Shown piece by piece: positions 30,193 through 39,766 of a stretch of 64,000 bases of DNA (its first letter is position 1; the number at the start of each line of letters is the position of its first letter). The stretch lies in assembly GCA_027484605.1 (NCBI GenBank), contig JAIXSR010000035.1, positions 39,089 to 103,088 of the forward strand. Reading direction: 5' to 3'. The notes below the pieces were generated by a model. The model was not told the origin of the DNA, made no database searches, and saw only the letters and a list, made by a program, of their open reading frames with translations. Made by a program: the position numbers and the translations under genes. Source of the stretch: Hyphomicrobiales bacterium (GTDB lineage: Bacteria; Pseudomonadota; Alphaproteobacteria; Rhizobiales; Beijerinckiaceae).

Positions 30193-31166
30193 CAGGGGAT
30201 GAGGACGGTCGAGCCGGTGGTCTTGCGGCCCTCGAGCGCCCGATGCGCATCGGCAACCTTGGCCAGCGGGAAACGCTGGTCGATCGGCACGGTCAGCGTG
30301 CCCTTCGCCACCGCGCCGAACAGCCGCCGCGCCATGGCGGCATAGGTCTGCGGATTGCCGATATGGGTGAAGAGCGTCGGCCGCGTGGCAAAGAGGCTGC
30401 CCTTCTTGGCCAGCAGCCCGATATCGAAGGCCTCGACCGAGCCCGAGGCATTGCCGAAGCTGACGAAGGTGCCGAACGGCTTCAGGCAATCCAGCGAGGC
30501 CGGGAACGTGGCCTTGCCGACGCCGTCATAGACGACATCGCAGAGCCCGCCCTTGGTGATCTCCTTCACACGGGCAGCAAAATCCTCGGAATTGTAGTTG
30601 ATGACGTGATGCGCGCCGTATTTCTTGGCCAGTTTCGCCTTTTCCGGCGAGCCGACCGTGCCGATCACCGTGGCGCCGAGGGATTTCGCCCATTGCACCA
30701 GCAAGGTGCCGGTGCCGCCGGCGGCAGCATGGATCAGCACCGTATGGCCCTTCTTCACCTTGAAGGTGCGGAACAGCAGATATTCCGCCGTCAGGCCCTT
30801 CAGCATCATCGCGGCGGCGGTCTCGAAACTCACCTTGGCCGGGATCTTCACCAGCGCGCTGGCGGGAATGTTGCGGCTCTCGGCATAGGCGCCGAGCGTG
30901 CCGACATAGGCCACCCGGTCGCCCGGCTTCAGCCCCGTCACGGCGCTGCCGACGGCCCGGACGATGCCCGCGCCCTCGTTGCCCGGCGTGAAGGGCATGG
31001 ACGGCGCCGGATAGAGGCCCGTCCGGAAATAGGTGTCGATATAATTGAGGCCGATCGCCTTTTGCTCGATCGTCACTTCATGAGCGCCCGGTGCCGGCAC
31101 TGCGACATCTTCGAGCTTCAGAACTTCCGGTCCGCCATGGGCGGCAATGCGTACAACCTTGGCCAT
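30192..31166 (-). CDS. NADPH:quinone oxidoreductase (zeta-crystallin-like MDR)
   Basis: EQKAIGLNYIDTYFRTGLYP, HAAAGGTGTLLVQWAKSLGATVIGTVGS. Confidence 0.92.
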   Translation of the reverse strand: MAKVVRIAAHGGPEVLKLEDVAVPAPGAHEVTIEQKAIGLNYIDTYFRTGLYPAPSMPFTPGNEGAGIVRAVGSAVTGLKPGDRVAYVGTLGAYAESRNIPASALVKIPAKVSFETAAAMMLKGLTAEYLLFRTFKVKKGHTVLIHAAAGGTGTLLVQWAKSLGATVIGTVGSPEKAKLAKKYGAHHVINYNSEDFAARVKEITKGGLCDVVYDGVGKATFPASLDCLKPFGTFVSFGNASGSVEAFDIGLLAKKGSLFATRPTLFTHIGNPQTYAAMARRLFGAVAKGTLTVPIDQRFPLAKVADAHRALEGRKTTGSTVLIP

Positions 31167-31378
31167 CGAACTCCCCGATCTGGTGCGGCAGCCCTCCGGC
31201 CGCCTTGTCATGCCCCATCCGTGCATCAAACGGGAATGATTTCAAGCACCAACAGGGGATGGGGAATGCGAAGGCTGCGGACAAGGCCGATGGTCGAATC
31301 CACGCGGCACCCATGCCGCTTGAAGGGCTGGCCAAGGCGGCGCATGGTGCGCCGGGATCTGGAATGAAGGCGGGAGAC

Positions 31379-32563
31379 ATGTCGGGAAGCGATGTCACGA
31401 TTGTCGGCGGGGGCGCGGCCGGGCTCGGCGCCGCGCTCGGCCTGGCACAGGCCGGCCTGAGCGTTCATCTGCTCGGCGCGCCGACCGCGATCCGCGATGA
31501 TGGCCGTTCGGCCGCGCTCTTCCAGACCAGCCTCGATTTCCTCGCCGGCCTCGGCGTTGGCCCGGCCCTCCAGGCCAGGGCCGCGATCATGCGCGCCATC
31601 CGCATCATCGACCTGACCGGCGGGCTCGTCCGCGCGCCCACCACGACCTTCCGGGCCATCGAGATCGGCCAGGAGGCTTTCGGCTGGAACATCGCCAATG
31701 CGGATATTCTCGCGGTGCTGATGGAAGCCGCCCGGCAGATGCCCGGCCTCACGCTCTCCGATGCGCAGTTCCGCGGCTTCCGCAACGCCCCCGAAGGTAT
31801 CGTCGTCGAGATGGCGGATGGGGCCCGGCACGAGAGCCGCCTGCTTGTCGGCGCGGATGGCCAGAATTCGAAGACGCGCGAGGCGGCGGGCATTTCCTTC
31901 CGCACCAAGGATTACCCGCAGACCGCGCTGACCTGCCGGCTGCGGCATCCGAAGGATCACGAGGATATCTCCACCGAGTTCCACACCCGCGAGGGACCCT
32001 TCACCTTCGTGCCCTCGGGCGAAGGCATCTCGTCGCTCGTCTGGGTCATGCGGCCGGACAGGGCCGAGAACATGCTGGCTTTGCCGCGCGAGCGGCTGGC
32101 CGAGATCATCACCCGCCGGGCCTCGTCCTTCCTCGGCCCCGTCGAGATCATCAGCGCCTTCGGCGCGGTGCCGATGCGCAAGCGCGTGGCGGACAGGCTG
32201 GTTTCGGGCCGCGTCGCGCTGATCGGCGAGGCCGCCCATGCCTTCCCGCCCATCGGCGCACAGGGGCTCAATCTCGGCCTGAAGGATGTGGAATCGCTCG
32301 TCCGGCGGCTCACGGCGGCCCATCAGGCCGGCGCTGACCTCGCTTCGGCGCTGCCGCTTTATGCGCAGGATCGCAAGCTCGACATGGAGATGCGTGCCAG
32401 CGGGGTCGACCTGATGAACAGCGCCCTGATCGCCGATTTCCTGCCGCTGGATATCACGCGGGCGCTGGCCCTGACCGCATTGAAGCAGATCGCGCCGCTG
32501 CGCCAGCTGGCCATGCGCATCGGCAGCTGGACGGCGCCGTTCGGCCAGGGCCGCAACGCCTGA
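31379..32563 (+). CDS. FAD-dependent monooxygenase, UbiH/UbiF family
   Basis: VTIVGGGAAGLGAALGLAQAG, RVALIGEAAHAFPPIGAQGLNLGLKDVESL. Confidence 0.9.
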   Translation: MSGSDVTIVGGGAAGLGAALGLAQAGLSVHLLGAPTAIRDDGRSAALFQTSLDFLAGLGVGPALQARAAIMRAIRIIDLTGGLVRAPTTTFRAIEIGQEAFGWNIANADILAVLMEAARQMPGLTLSDAQFRGFRNAPEGIVVEMADGARHESRLLVGADGQNSKTREAAGISFRTKDYPQTALTCRLRHPKDHEDISTEFHTREGPFTFVPSGEGISSLVWVMRPDRAENMLALPRERLAEIITRRASSFLGPVEIISAFGAVPMRKRVADRLVSGRVALIGEAAHAFPPIGAQGLNLGLKDVESLVRRLTAAHQAGADLASALPLYAQDRKLDMEMRASGVDLMNSALIADFLPLDITRALALTALKQIAPLRQLAMRIGSWTAPFGQGRNA

Positions 32564-32566
32564 GGT

Positions 32567-33520
32567 TCAGAAAGCCGGAAGGCGGTTCCCGGCGATGAGC
32601 CAGAGCAGCCCCGTCACCGTGACGATCGAGACGAGCGTGCCGACCAGCACGCCGGACGAGGCCCGCTCGACATAGGTGTCATATTGCCGCGCCATGATGA
32701 AGACATTGAGCGCCGGCGGCAGCGCGGCCATCAGGGTGGCGGTGAGGATCCAGACGCGGTCGAACCCGCCGATCAGGCTCAGCGCCATGAAGACCAAGGC
32801 CGGATGCACGACCAGCTTCACCAGGAGATGGGCCGGCATTTCCCGCGGGATGGTCGTCAGCGGGCGCAGGGCCACCGTCACGCCGAGCGCGAAGAGCGCG
32901 ACCGGCGCCGCCGCGCCCTTGAGCAGGACCAGCATCGTGTCGATCGCCTGCGGCGGCTGCCACTTGAAATAGGCGGCGATCACGCCGGCAAAGGTGGCGA
33001 CATTGAACGGATGCGTGAAGATCCGGATCGCGATCAGCCGCGTCGTCGCCCAGAAGCGGATCTTCTCGCCGCCGCCCAGGGCCATCAGGAACGGCACGAT
33101 GGTGAAGAGCAGCATCGAGTCGAAGACGAAGATCAGCGCCGTCGGCACCGAAGAGCCCGGCCCGAGCGCGGCCAGGGTCAGGCCCGGCCCCATATAGCCG
33201 ACATTCGAATAGGCGCCGAACACGCCCTGGATGGTCGATTCGCGGATATTCCCGCGGGAGGCGAGAATGCCGATGCCGAAGGACAGGAAGAACGCGAGAT
33301 AGGTGCAGAACGTCGTCGTGGCGATGAAGCGCCAGTTCGTCAGCTGCTCGAACGGCGTCGCGCCGATCAGCTTGAAGAAAAGCGGCGGCAGCGCGATGTA
33401 GACGATGAAGAAATTCATCCAGGCCAGCCCGCTTTCCGCGATCTTCATGAACCGGCCGCAGGCAAAGCCGAGCAGGATCAGGCCGAAGAACGGGAAGGCG
33501 AGGGAAACGACGGGGCTCAT
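32567..33520 (-). CDS. AEC (auxin efflux carrier) family transporter
   Basis: MSPVVSLAFPFFGLILLGFACGRFMKI..., ten-TM-like pattern. Confidence 0.88.
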   Translation of the reverse strand: MSPVVSLAFPFFGLILLGFACGRFMKIAESGLAWMNFFIVYIALPPLFFKLIGATPFEQLTNWRFIATTTFCTYLAFFLSFGIGILASRGNIRESTIQGVFGAYSNVGYMGPGLTLAALGPGSSVPTALIFVFDSMLLFTIVPFLMALGGGEKIRFWATTRLIAIRIFTHPFNVATFAGVIAAYFKWQPPQAIDTMLVLLKGAAAPVALFALGVTVALRPLTTIPREMPAHLLVKLVVHPALVFMALSLIGGFDRVWILTATLMAALPPALNVFIMARQYDTYVERASSGVLVGTLVSIVTVTGLLWLIAGNRLPAF

Positions 33521-33618
33521 GCGGGAAGCAGGGGACACCTTGAGGTCCTTGACGATCAAGGACGGTTCCGGGATGAAACCCTCGATAGCACCTTCATCCC
33601 CGCTGTCCAATCCTCCGG

Positions 33619-34542
33619 ATGGCGACCTCTTCCCCTGATTCAGGAGCCCTGGTGACAACTCCCCCGCTCCCCCCCGCCCGCATCCTGCGGTTCCGGCTCG
33701 AGGCCCTTGGCTTCGGCGCCATGGCCGGGCTGATCCACGCGCTCGGGCCGGACCGGGCCAGCGCGCTGTCGGGGGCGCTGTGGCGGAAGGTCGCGCCGTT
33801 CAACAAGCGCCATGCCCGGGCGCGCGAGCAGATGGCGGCCAGCCTGCCGGAGATCGATGCCGCCACGCGGGAACGCCATCTCGATGCGATGTGGGACAAT
33901 CTCGGGCGGACGACGGCGGAGGCCTTCCATATCGGCGCCTTGATCGGGGATCTGGACCGGTTCCGCATCGGCGGGGAAACCCGCACCGCCGTGGCGGACG
34001 CGAAGGCGCGCGGCGCCGTCTTCGTGTCGCTCCACCAGGGCAACTGGGAACTCGCCGCGCCCCTGCTCCACCGGCTTGGCCTGCCGGTGGCCGGCGTCTA
34101 CCAGCGGCTGCAGAACCCTTTCGTCGAGGCCGAGGCGTCAAGGCTCCGCCTGCCCTTCTACCAGCTCGGCCTGCATTCCAAGGGCCATGACACGGCCCGC
34201 CACCTGCTGCGCATGGTCGGACAGGGCGGAACCGTGACGATCATGGCTGACCTGCGCGACCTGACCGGGCTGGGCGTGCCCTTTTTCGGCCGGCCGGCAC
34301 CCTCGACGCTCTTCCCGGCCCTGCTGGCGCGGGGACGCGATGTCCCGCTTTTCGCCGGCATGGTCCTGCGCGAGACGGGCGCGACTTTCCGCGTCCGGAC
34401 GATCGAGATCCCGGTCGCACGCACGCGTGACCGCGAGGCTGATCTCCTCGAGACGACAGCGCGCATCCAGGCCTGTTTCGAGCAATCGATCCGCGAACAG
34501 CCGGAGCAATGGATGTGGGGCCATCGCCGCTGGGCGAAGTGA
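33619..34542 (+). CDS. LpxL/HtrB-like lauroyl/lysophospholipid acyltransferase
   Basis: AMWDNLGRTTAEAFHIG, FVSLHQGNWELAAPLL, PEQWMWGHRRW. Confidence 0.88.
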   Translation: MATSSPDSGALVTTPPLPPARILRFRLEALGFGAMAGLIHALGPDRASALSGALWRKVAPFNKRHARAREQMAASLPEIDAATRERHLDAMWDNLGRTTAEAFHIGALIGDLDRFRIGGETRTAVADAKARGAVFVSLHQGNWELAAPLLHRLGLPVAGVYQRLQNPFVEAEASRLRLPFYQLGLHSKGHDTARHLLRMVGQGGTVTIMADLRDLTGLGVPFFGRPAPSTLFPALLARGRDVPLFAGMVLRETGATFRVRTIEIPVARTRDREADLLETTARIQACFEQSIREQPEQWMWGHRRWAK

Positions 34543-34569
34543 GCGCCCGGCCGGCCGCGCCCGCTTCGG

Positions 34570-34998
34570 TCAGTTCAGCAGCAGGAAGCCAGGGGCCGCC
34601 TCGCCCTTGAAGACGGCGCTGGCGCCGAGCACCGGCAGGTTGACACCGGTCTTGTCCTTGCCGGTCGCGGCTTCCGGCTCATCGCCCGCGCCCGCTGCTG
34701 CCGAAGCCCGGGCCGTCAGCGGCTGGGTATTGCGGAAGGCCGGCGGCGGCCCGGAATTGGCCGGGTCGATTGCCGGGCTCTTCGTCGGCACGGAAACGAT
34801 AATGACGGTGCTGCCGGAAGCCGGCGCCTTGGCCGCTTGCGGATTGGCGGGTGTCGCAGGCGTTGACGATTTCGTGCTGCTGCTGAACAATCCCTTGCCG
34901 CGGCGTGCCTCGGCCGACTGCACGCCGACGAACAGCACAAGCATGGCGATGGAAATCATCCCCAGCGACTGGGATTTTCTTTGAACAAGCCAGATCAT
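34570..34998 (-). CDS. Hypothetical secreted/membrane-anchored protein
   Basis: MIWLVQRKSQSLGMISIAMLVLFVGVQSAEARRGKGLFSS... signal-like N-terminus, Ala/Pro-rich body. Confidence 0.5.
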   Translation of the reverse strand: MIWLVQRKSQSLGMISIAMLVLFVGVQSAEARRGKGLFSSSTKSSTPATPANPQAAKAPASGSTVIIVSVPTKSPAIDPANSGPPPAFRNTQPLTARASAAAGAGDEPEAATGKDKTGVNLPVLGASAVFKGEAAPGFLLLN

Positions 34999-35232
34999 CT
35001 GACACCTCAACTTAAATCGCGAAGTGATGATACATACAATTTGCTGAAATTCTGCTTGGCAGTTAGAGAGAATTCTCGGCGTGAGCTTCAGTCGCCATTA
35101 ACGTTCCTGCAGGCGCATGCGGCGCACTGGCTTCGAAAGCCGCGTCTGCGCCGCATCAGACCATGCCTCGCAGGGCGCATCTTGAGGCGGCCGGAAAATG
35201 CATTACCTTAGGCGCCAGAGGATACGCTTGTG

Positions 35233-35565
35233 ATGAAGTCGCGTCAGGCCAAGTTCACGATCGGGCAGGTCGTCAAGCACCGGATCTTTCCGTTCCGGGG
35301 CGTGATTTTCGATGTCGATCCCGAATTCGCCAATACCGAGGAATGGTGGCTCGCCATTCCCGAGGACATGCGGCCGCGCAAGGACCAGCCCTTCTATCAT
35401 CTCTTCGCCGAGAACGAGGAGAACGAATACATCGCCTATGTCTCGGAGCAGAACCTGCTGCCGGATGAATCCGGCCGGCCGCTGCGCCACCCGCAGATCG
35501 AGGAAATGTTCGAGCCGGGCATGGACGGGCAATTCGCCGTCAGGCGCAACGCGATGATGAACTGA
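35233..35565 (+). CDS. hspQ: Heat shock protein HspQ / hemimethylated DNA-binding YccV-like
   Basis: KFTIGQVVKHRIFPFRGVIFDVDPEFANTEEWW...RPLRHPQIEEMF. Confidence 0.92.
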   Translation: MKSRQAKFTIGQVVKHRIFPFRGVIFDVDPEFANTEEWWLAIPEDMRPRKDQPFYHLFAENEENEYIAYVSEQNLLPDESGRPLRHPQIEEMFEPGMDGQFAVRRNAMMN

Positions 35566-35586
35566 TCCCGGCCTGCCAACAAAAAA

Positions 35587-35603
35587 CCCCGGCCTGGCCG
35601 GGG
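35587..35603. terminator. Bidirectional hairpin terminator between convergent hspQ and ialB
   Basis: AAAAAACCCCGGCC-T-GGCCGGGGTCTTT. Confidence 0.75.
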
Positions 35604-35631
35604 TCTTTCATCTCTGGACGGCGCAGGCCGC

Positions 35632-36372
35632 TTACTGCTTCGGCGCCTGCTGGCGCTGGCGAAGCAGCTCCTCGCCCCGGCGCTTGAGGTCATCCGCATT
35701 GCCACCGGCCGGCGCCTGCTGCGGCTGGGCGCCCTGCACCTGCTGCTGCTGCATGCGCTGCAGGGTTTCCTGGTCGATGCCGGCGCTGTCATAGGCCTTG
35801 CCGAAACCGGCGAGCGGCACTTCGAAATTCACTTCCTGGCCGATCTGGTTCTGCATGTCGATGCGCAGGGTCGCGGCCTTCTTCAGGCCGTTGATCGTGG
35901 CCTCGTTCAGCTCGCCCTCGACGAAGCAGCCCTGCGGCAGGCAGATCTGGAACCGCGCATTGACCGGCTGCGTGCCTTCCGCCGAGAAGCGGATGCCCGG
36001 CTGGATCAGGAAGGTCAGCGGCACGAGGATGCGGACGAAGCGGCGCGGCTCTTCCTTGATCGAATAGATCGCCACCGCCATGACCGGCTGGTTGTTCTCG
36101 GCAACGAAATCGCGCGTCGTGTAGCAGATCGTCTTGTTGACGGAGGGGTCCAGCCCGCAGACCTTGAGCCAGTCCGCCTGGTCCGGCGCGGCCTTCAGCG
36201 GCACCTTGACCGCCTGCGGCGCGGCGGGAGCTGCCGGAGCCGGTGCCGGCGCGGCCGGAGCCGGCTGGGCCGGACGCGGAGCCTGGGCCGATGCCGGCAG
36301 GCTGGCGAGCCCCGCCAGGGCCATCGCCGCGAGGCTGGCAGACCGGGCCATGTTGCTCATCTTCACCATCAT
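35632..36372 (-). CDS. Invasion-associated locus B (IalB) family protein
   Basis: Pro/Ala-rich linker then WLKVCGLDPSVNKTICYTTRDFVAENNQPVMAVAIY..., QPVNARFQICLPQGCFVEGEL. Confidence 0.85.
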   Translation of the reverse strand: MMVKMSNMARSASLAAMALAGLASLPASAQAPRPAQPAPAAPAPAPAAPAAPQAVKVPLKAAPDQADWLKVCGLDPSVNKTICYTTRDFVAENNQPVMAVAIYSIKEEPRRFVRILVPLTFLIQPGIRFSAEGTQPVNARFQICLPQGCFVEGELNEATINGLKKAATLRIDMQNQIGQEVNFEVPLAGFGKAYDSAGIDQETLQRMQQQQVQGAQPQQAPAGGNADDLKRRGEELLRQRQQAPKQ

Positions 36373-36626
36373 TGTCCCATCCTTATCCGGGCTCGAAATC
36401 TCTTGCGCTCTCTAAGCGCCTTTCGGGCCTTTCCGCAAGTGCGTGTGTCACGCAAACGCCGTCCGGGCGCTGGCGGAAAAGCCCTTCCGGCTGATCGGCC
36501 CGGATTGCGGCTGAAGATGGGCAATTCCCGCCGCAAAGCCTGATCCCCCGGGGTTTGCCGCCGCCGGACATCAATTTCCCCCGGCAACCCATGGCGGAGC
36601 GCGCGCAGGCTGCTATTTTCCAGCGC

Positions 36627-38459
36627 ATGGAGACGAGGCGAATCATTCCCCGGCGGGCCTGGCCCTCCGCGACGATCGGCATCCTGCTGGCCGCTCTGGC
36701 CATGGCATTGCCGGCCAGGAGCGAGGAGGCGCCGCATCGCCACGGGCTGGCCATGCATGGCGAGCCGGCCCTGCCGGAGGGTTTCGCGCATCTGCCCTAC
36801 GCCAATCCGGCCGCACCCAAGGGCGGCGCGCTCCGCCTCGGCCTTGCCGGCTCGTTTGACTCGCTCAACACCATGGCGATCAAGGGCAATGCGCCGCAGG
36901 CCATGGTCCCCTACATCGTCCAGCCGCTGATGATGCGCTCGGCCGACGAGCCCTTCACCCTCTACGGCCTGCTGGCGGAAACCGTGGCGGTCCCGCCCGA
37001 CCGCCGCTTCGTCGAGTTCCGCCTGAACCCGGCAGCGCGCTTTTCCGATGGCCGGCCGGTCACCTCGGCCGATGTCCTCTTCTCCTGGGACCTCTTCACC
37101 ACGCGCGGCCGGCCGAACTACCGCACCAACAAGGCCAAGGTCGCGAAGGTGGAGACGCCGGATGCCCGCACCATCCGCTTCACCTTCCATTCCTCGGGCG
37201 ACCAGGAATTGCCGCTGATCCTCGCGATGATGCCGGTTCTCGCTGCCCATGCGACCGATCCCGAAAAATTCGAGAATATGGGCTTCACGCCCTTTCTCGG
37301 TTCCGGCCCCTATCGGCTCGACGAGGTCGATCCCGGCACGCGCCTCAGCCTGAAACGGCGGCCGGATTACTGGGCGAAGGACCTGCCCGTCCATCGCGGG
37401 CTCTATAACTTCGACACGATCAACCTGGAATTCTTCCGCGATTCCAATACCTTGTTCGAAGCTTTCAAGACCGGGCTGCTCGATCTGCGCATCGAGACCG
37501 ATCCGACCAAATGGCGGGAGGGCTATGCTATCCCCGCGGTGGAGGATGGCCGGATCCTGCGGGAGACGGTTCCGATCCGCGCGCCCAAGGGGATGACGGG
37601 CTTCATCTTCAACACGCGGCGGCCCGTTTTCGCGGACCGGCGCATCCGCGAGGGACTGTTCCATCTCTTTGATTTCGAATGGCTGAACCGCAACCTTTTC
37701 GCCGGAATCTATCGCCGCACCGGCAGCTTCTTCGACGAAAGCGAATTGTCCTTCCGCACGGGGCCGGTCGATGCCCGCGAGGCGGCGATCCTCGGCGCGG
37801 CGCTGGAAGGGCTCCCGGCGGAGATCCGCGACGGCACCTGGCGCCCGCCGGCCATGGATGGGACCGGCCGTGACCGGCAGGTCATGCGCAAGGCCGTCGA
37901 ACAGCTGCAGCAGGCCGGCTATGGCATCCGCGACGGGCGGATGGTCCAGCGCGAGACAGGGCAGCCGCTGGCCTTCGAGATCATGGTGACCACGCGCGAG
38001 AAGGAGCGGATCGCCCTCGCCTTCGCCGACACGCTGAAGCAGGTCGGCATCTTCCCGACCATCCGGCTGGTCGATTCCAGCCAGTACTGGGCGCGTGTCA
38101 GGCAATTCCAGTTCGACATGATCATCGAGGGCTATGTGGTCGGCCCCTCGCCCGGGCAGGAGCAGGGCAACCGCTGGTCGAGCCGCGCCGCCGAGACGCC
38201 GGGCACGCTGAACTGGGCCGGCGTCCGCTCGCCCGATATCGACCGCGTCATTGCCAGCCTGCTGGCCGCCCGCAGCCGCGAGGATTTCGTCGCCTCGGTC
38301 CGGGCGCTCGACCGGCTCCTCGTCGCCGGTCACTATGTCCTGCCGCTCTACCATGTCTCGGATCGCTGGGTGGCCCGGTGGAAGCACATTTCCCGGCCAG
38401 CCACCACGGCGGCCTATGATTTCCTGCACGACAGTTTTTGGTTAACGCCGAATCACTAG
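36627..38459 (+). CDS. ABC transporter substrate-binding protein family 5 (YejA-like, peptide/oligo)
   Basis: HGLAMHGEPALPEGFAHLPYANPAAPKGGALRLGLAGSFDSLNTM... Confidence 0.92.
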   Translation: METRRIIPRRAWPSATIGILLAALAMALPARSEEAPHRHGLAMHGEPALPEGFAHLPYANPAAPKGGALRLGLAGSFDSLNTMAIKGNAPQAMVPYIVQPLMMRSADEPFTLYGLLAETVAVPPDRRFVEFRLNPAARFSDGRPVTSADVLFSWDLFTTRGRPNYRTNKAKVAKVETPDARTIRFTFHSSGDQELPLILAMMPVLAAHATDPEKFENMGFTPFLGSGPYRLDEVDPGTRLSLKRRPDYWAKDLPVHRGLYNFDTINLEFFRDSNTLFEAFKTGLLDLRIETDPTKWREGYAIPAVEDGRILRETVPIRAPKGMTGFIFNTRRPVFADRRIREGLFHLFDFEWLNRNLFAGIYRRTGSFFDESELSFRTGPVDAREAAILGAALEGLPAEIRDGTWRPPAMDGTGRDRQVMRKAVEQLQQAGYGIRDGRMVQRETGQPLAFEIMVTTREKERIALAFADTLKQVGIFPTIRLVDSSQYWARVRQFQFDMIIEGYVVGPSPGQEQGNRWSSRAAETPGTLNWAGVRSPDIDRVIASLLAARSREDFVASVRALDRLLVAGHYVLPLYHVSDRWVARWKHISRPATTAAYDFLHDSFWLTPNH

Positions 38460-38518
38460 ACTGTTCCGGCATCACTTTCGAATGGGGCCCCGCGCCCCCG
38501 GACGACCGGAGCCTCGGC

Positions 38519-39706
38519 ATGGACCGCACGACAGAAACCGCGCTGCTGCCGCCCTGGAACGCGACCACCCTGCCCGCCCTTCTGGTCCGGCAGGCGGTGG
38601 AAACCCCCGACACCGTTCTCTGGAGCGATTGCCCCGCGCGCGACGCCTGGAACGGCGTCGAGCCCCGGCATCTCACGGCGGTCAATGCTCTCGCCTGCAC
38701 GCGTTTCCTCGCCTTGCAGCTCACGACTCTCGGCGTGGCGCGCGGCGACCATGTGCTGATCCTTCTCGCCAACATGGTCGAGTTCCCGATGGCCGTCATC
38801 GCCTGTGCGATGGCCGGTGCGGTTCCGCTGGTCATGCCGGTCGACGAGAAGCCCGAGACGATCCGCGCGGCGGCCGAGAAACTGGGCGTCACCACCATTC
38901 TCACCACGGCAAGGGTCGGCGATGTCGCGATCGGCGACAAGGCCCGGCAGGTCGCGGCGAAGGTGCTCACCATCCGCTGCGTGGCCGGGTTCGGGCTGGA
39001 TCTGCCCGATGGCGTTGTCACGCTCGAAGGCTGGTCGGAGGAAGATATCCTCCCGGCCGAGCCGCTTGATCCCGAGGCCGGGGATATCGCCCTTGTCACC
39101 ATCATGCGCATGGATGGCGTGCTGGTGCCGGCCCGCCGCAGCCATGCCCAGCTTGTCGCCGAGGCTCTCTCGGTGCAGGCCAGCCTCGGCGGCGCCGATT
39201 TCGGCAGCCTTGTCAGCCTGCTCCATCCGGGCAGCGCGGGAAGTTTCGCCGGCAGCCACGGCCTGGCGCTGGTGGCCGGGCGCCCGGTCCGCCTTGTCGG
39301 CCCCTATGCCCGCGAGGCCCTGCGCGGCCAGTTGGCCAAGGCCGAGGCACCACTTCTGCTGGTTCCCGGGCATTTCTTCACGCGGAACGAGGCCTCCGCC
39401 TTCGAGGCCCTGGAAGAAGCCTCGATGATCGCCTTCTCGCGCCGGGGCGATACCGAGGCCCTCTCCCCCCTGCCCGGCAAGGCGCTGGCGCGGATCATCG
39501 CAGTCGACGAACGCGCGGTCCTGGCCCTTCCGGCCACGGCAAATGCCGCCGAGGCCCTGGCCACCGGCCAGCCGGCCCATCCGCACAAGGGCCTGCTCCC
39601 GGCTGATGCGCTCTGGATCGGAGCCACGGAGGCGGGAACCTGGCTTGGCTTCGGTGCGGCGCGGATCGGCGATGCCGGCAACGGAGCCGCCAGCCAGGCC
39701 GCCTGA
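38519..39706 (+). CDS. Divergent AMP-binding (acyl-CoA synthetase-like) N-terminal domain protein
   Basis: VARGDHVLILLANMVEFPMAVIACAMAGAVPLVMP resembles AMP-binding fold; P-loop replaced by IMRMDGVLVPARRSHAQL; no C-terminal domain. Confidence 0.6.
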   Translation: MDRTTETALLPPWNATTLPALLVRQAVETPDTVLWSDCPARDAWNGVEPRHLTAVNALACTRFLALQLTTLGVARGDHVLILLANMVEFPMAVIACAMAGAVPLVMPVDEKPETIRAAAEKLGVTTILTTARVGDVAIGDKARQVAAKVLTIRCVAGFGLDLPDGVVTLEGWSEEDILPAEPLDPEAGDIALVTIMRMDGVLVPARRSHAQLVAEALSVQASLGGADFGSLVSLLHPGSAGSFAGSHGLALVAGRPVRLVGPYAREALRGQLAKAEAPLLLVPGHFFTRNEASAFEALEEASMIAFSRRGDTEALSPLPGKALARIIAVDERAVLALPATANAAEALATGQPAHPHKGLLPADALWIGATEAGTWLGFGAARIGDAGNGAASQAA

Positions 39707-39766
39707 AATCTTCAGGCCGCCTGAACCCTTCAGGCCGCCTGAACCCTTCAGGCCGCCTGAAATCTA
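39695..39766. repeat. Four tandem 18-bp units, each carrying the TTCAGGC-C-GCCTGAA palindrome (junction of units), between convergent genes
   Basis: CAGGCCGCCTGAAATCTT / CAGGCCGCCTGAACCCTT / CAGGCCGCCTGAACCCTT / CAGGCCGCCTGAAATCTA. Confidence 0.95.

Noticed and set aside
35180-35220. Possible RpoH heat-shock promoter upstream of hspQ (CTTGAG ... CCTTAG)
   Set aside because: Spacing (about 21 nt after CTTG) does not fit the alphaproteobacterial RpoH consensus.
36369-38429. 686-aa minus-strand ORF opposite the YejA-like binding protein
   Set aside because: Antisense artefact of GC-rich sequence.
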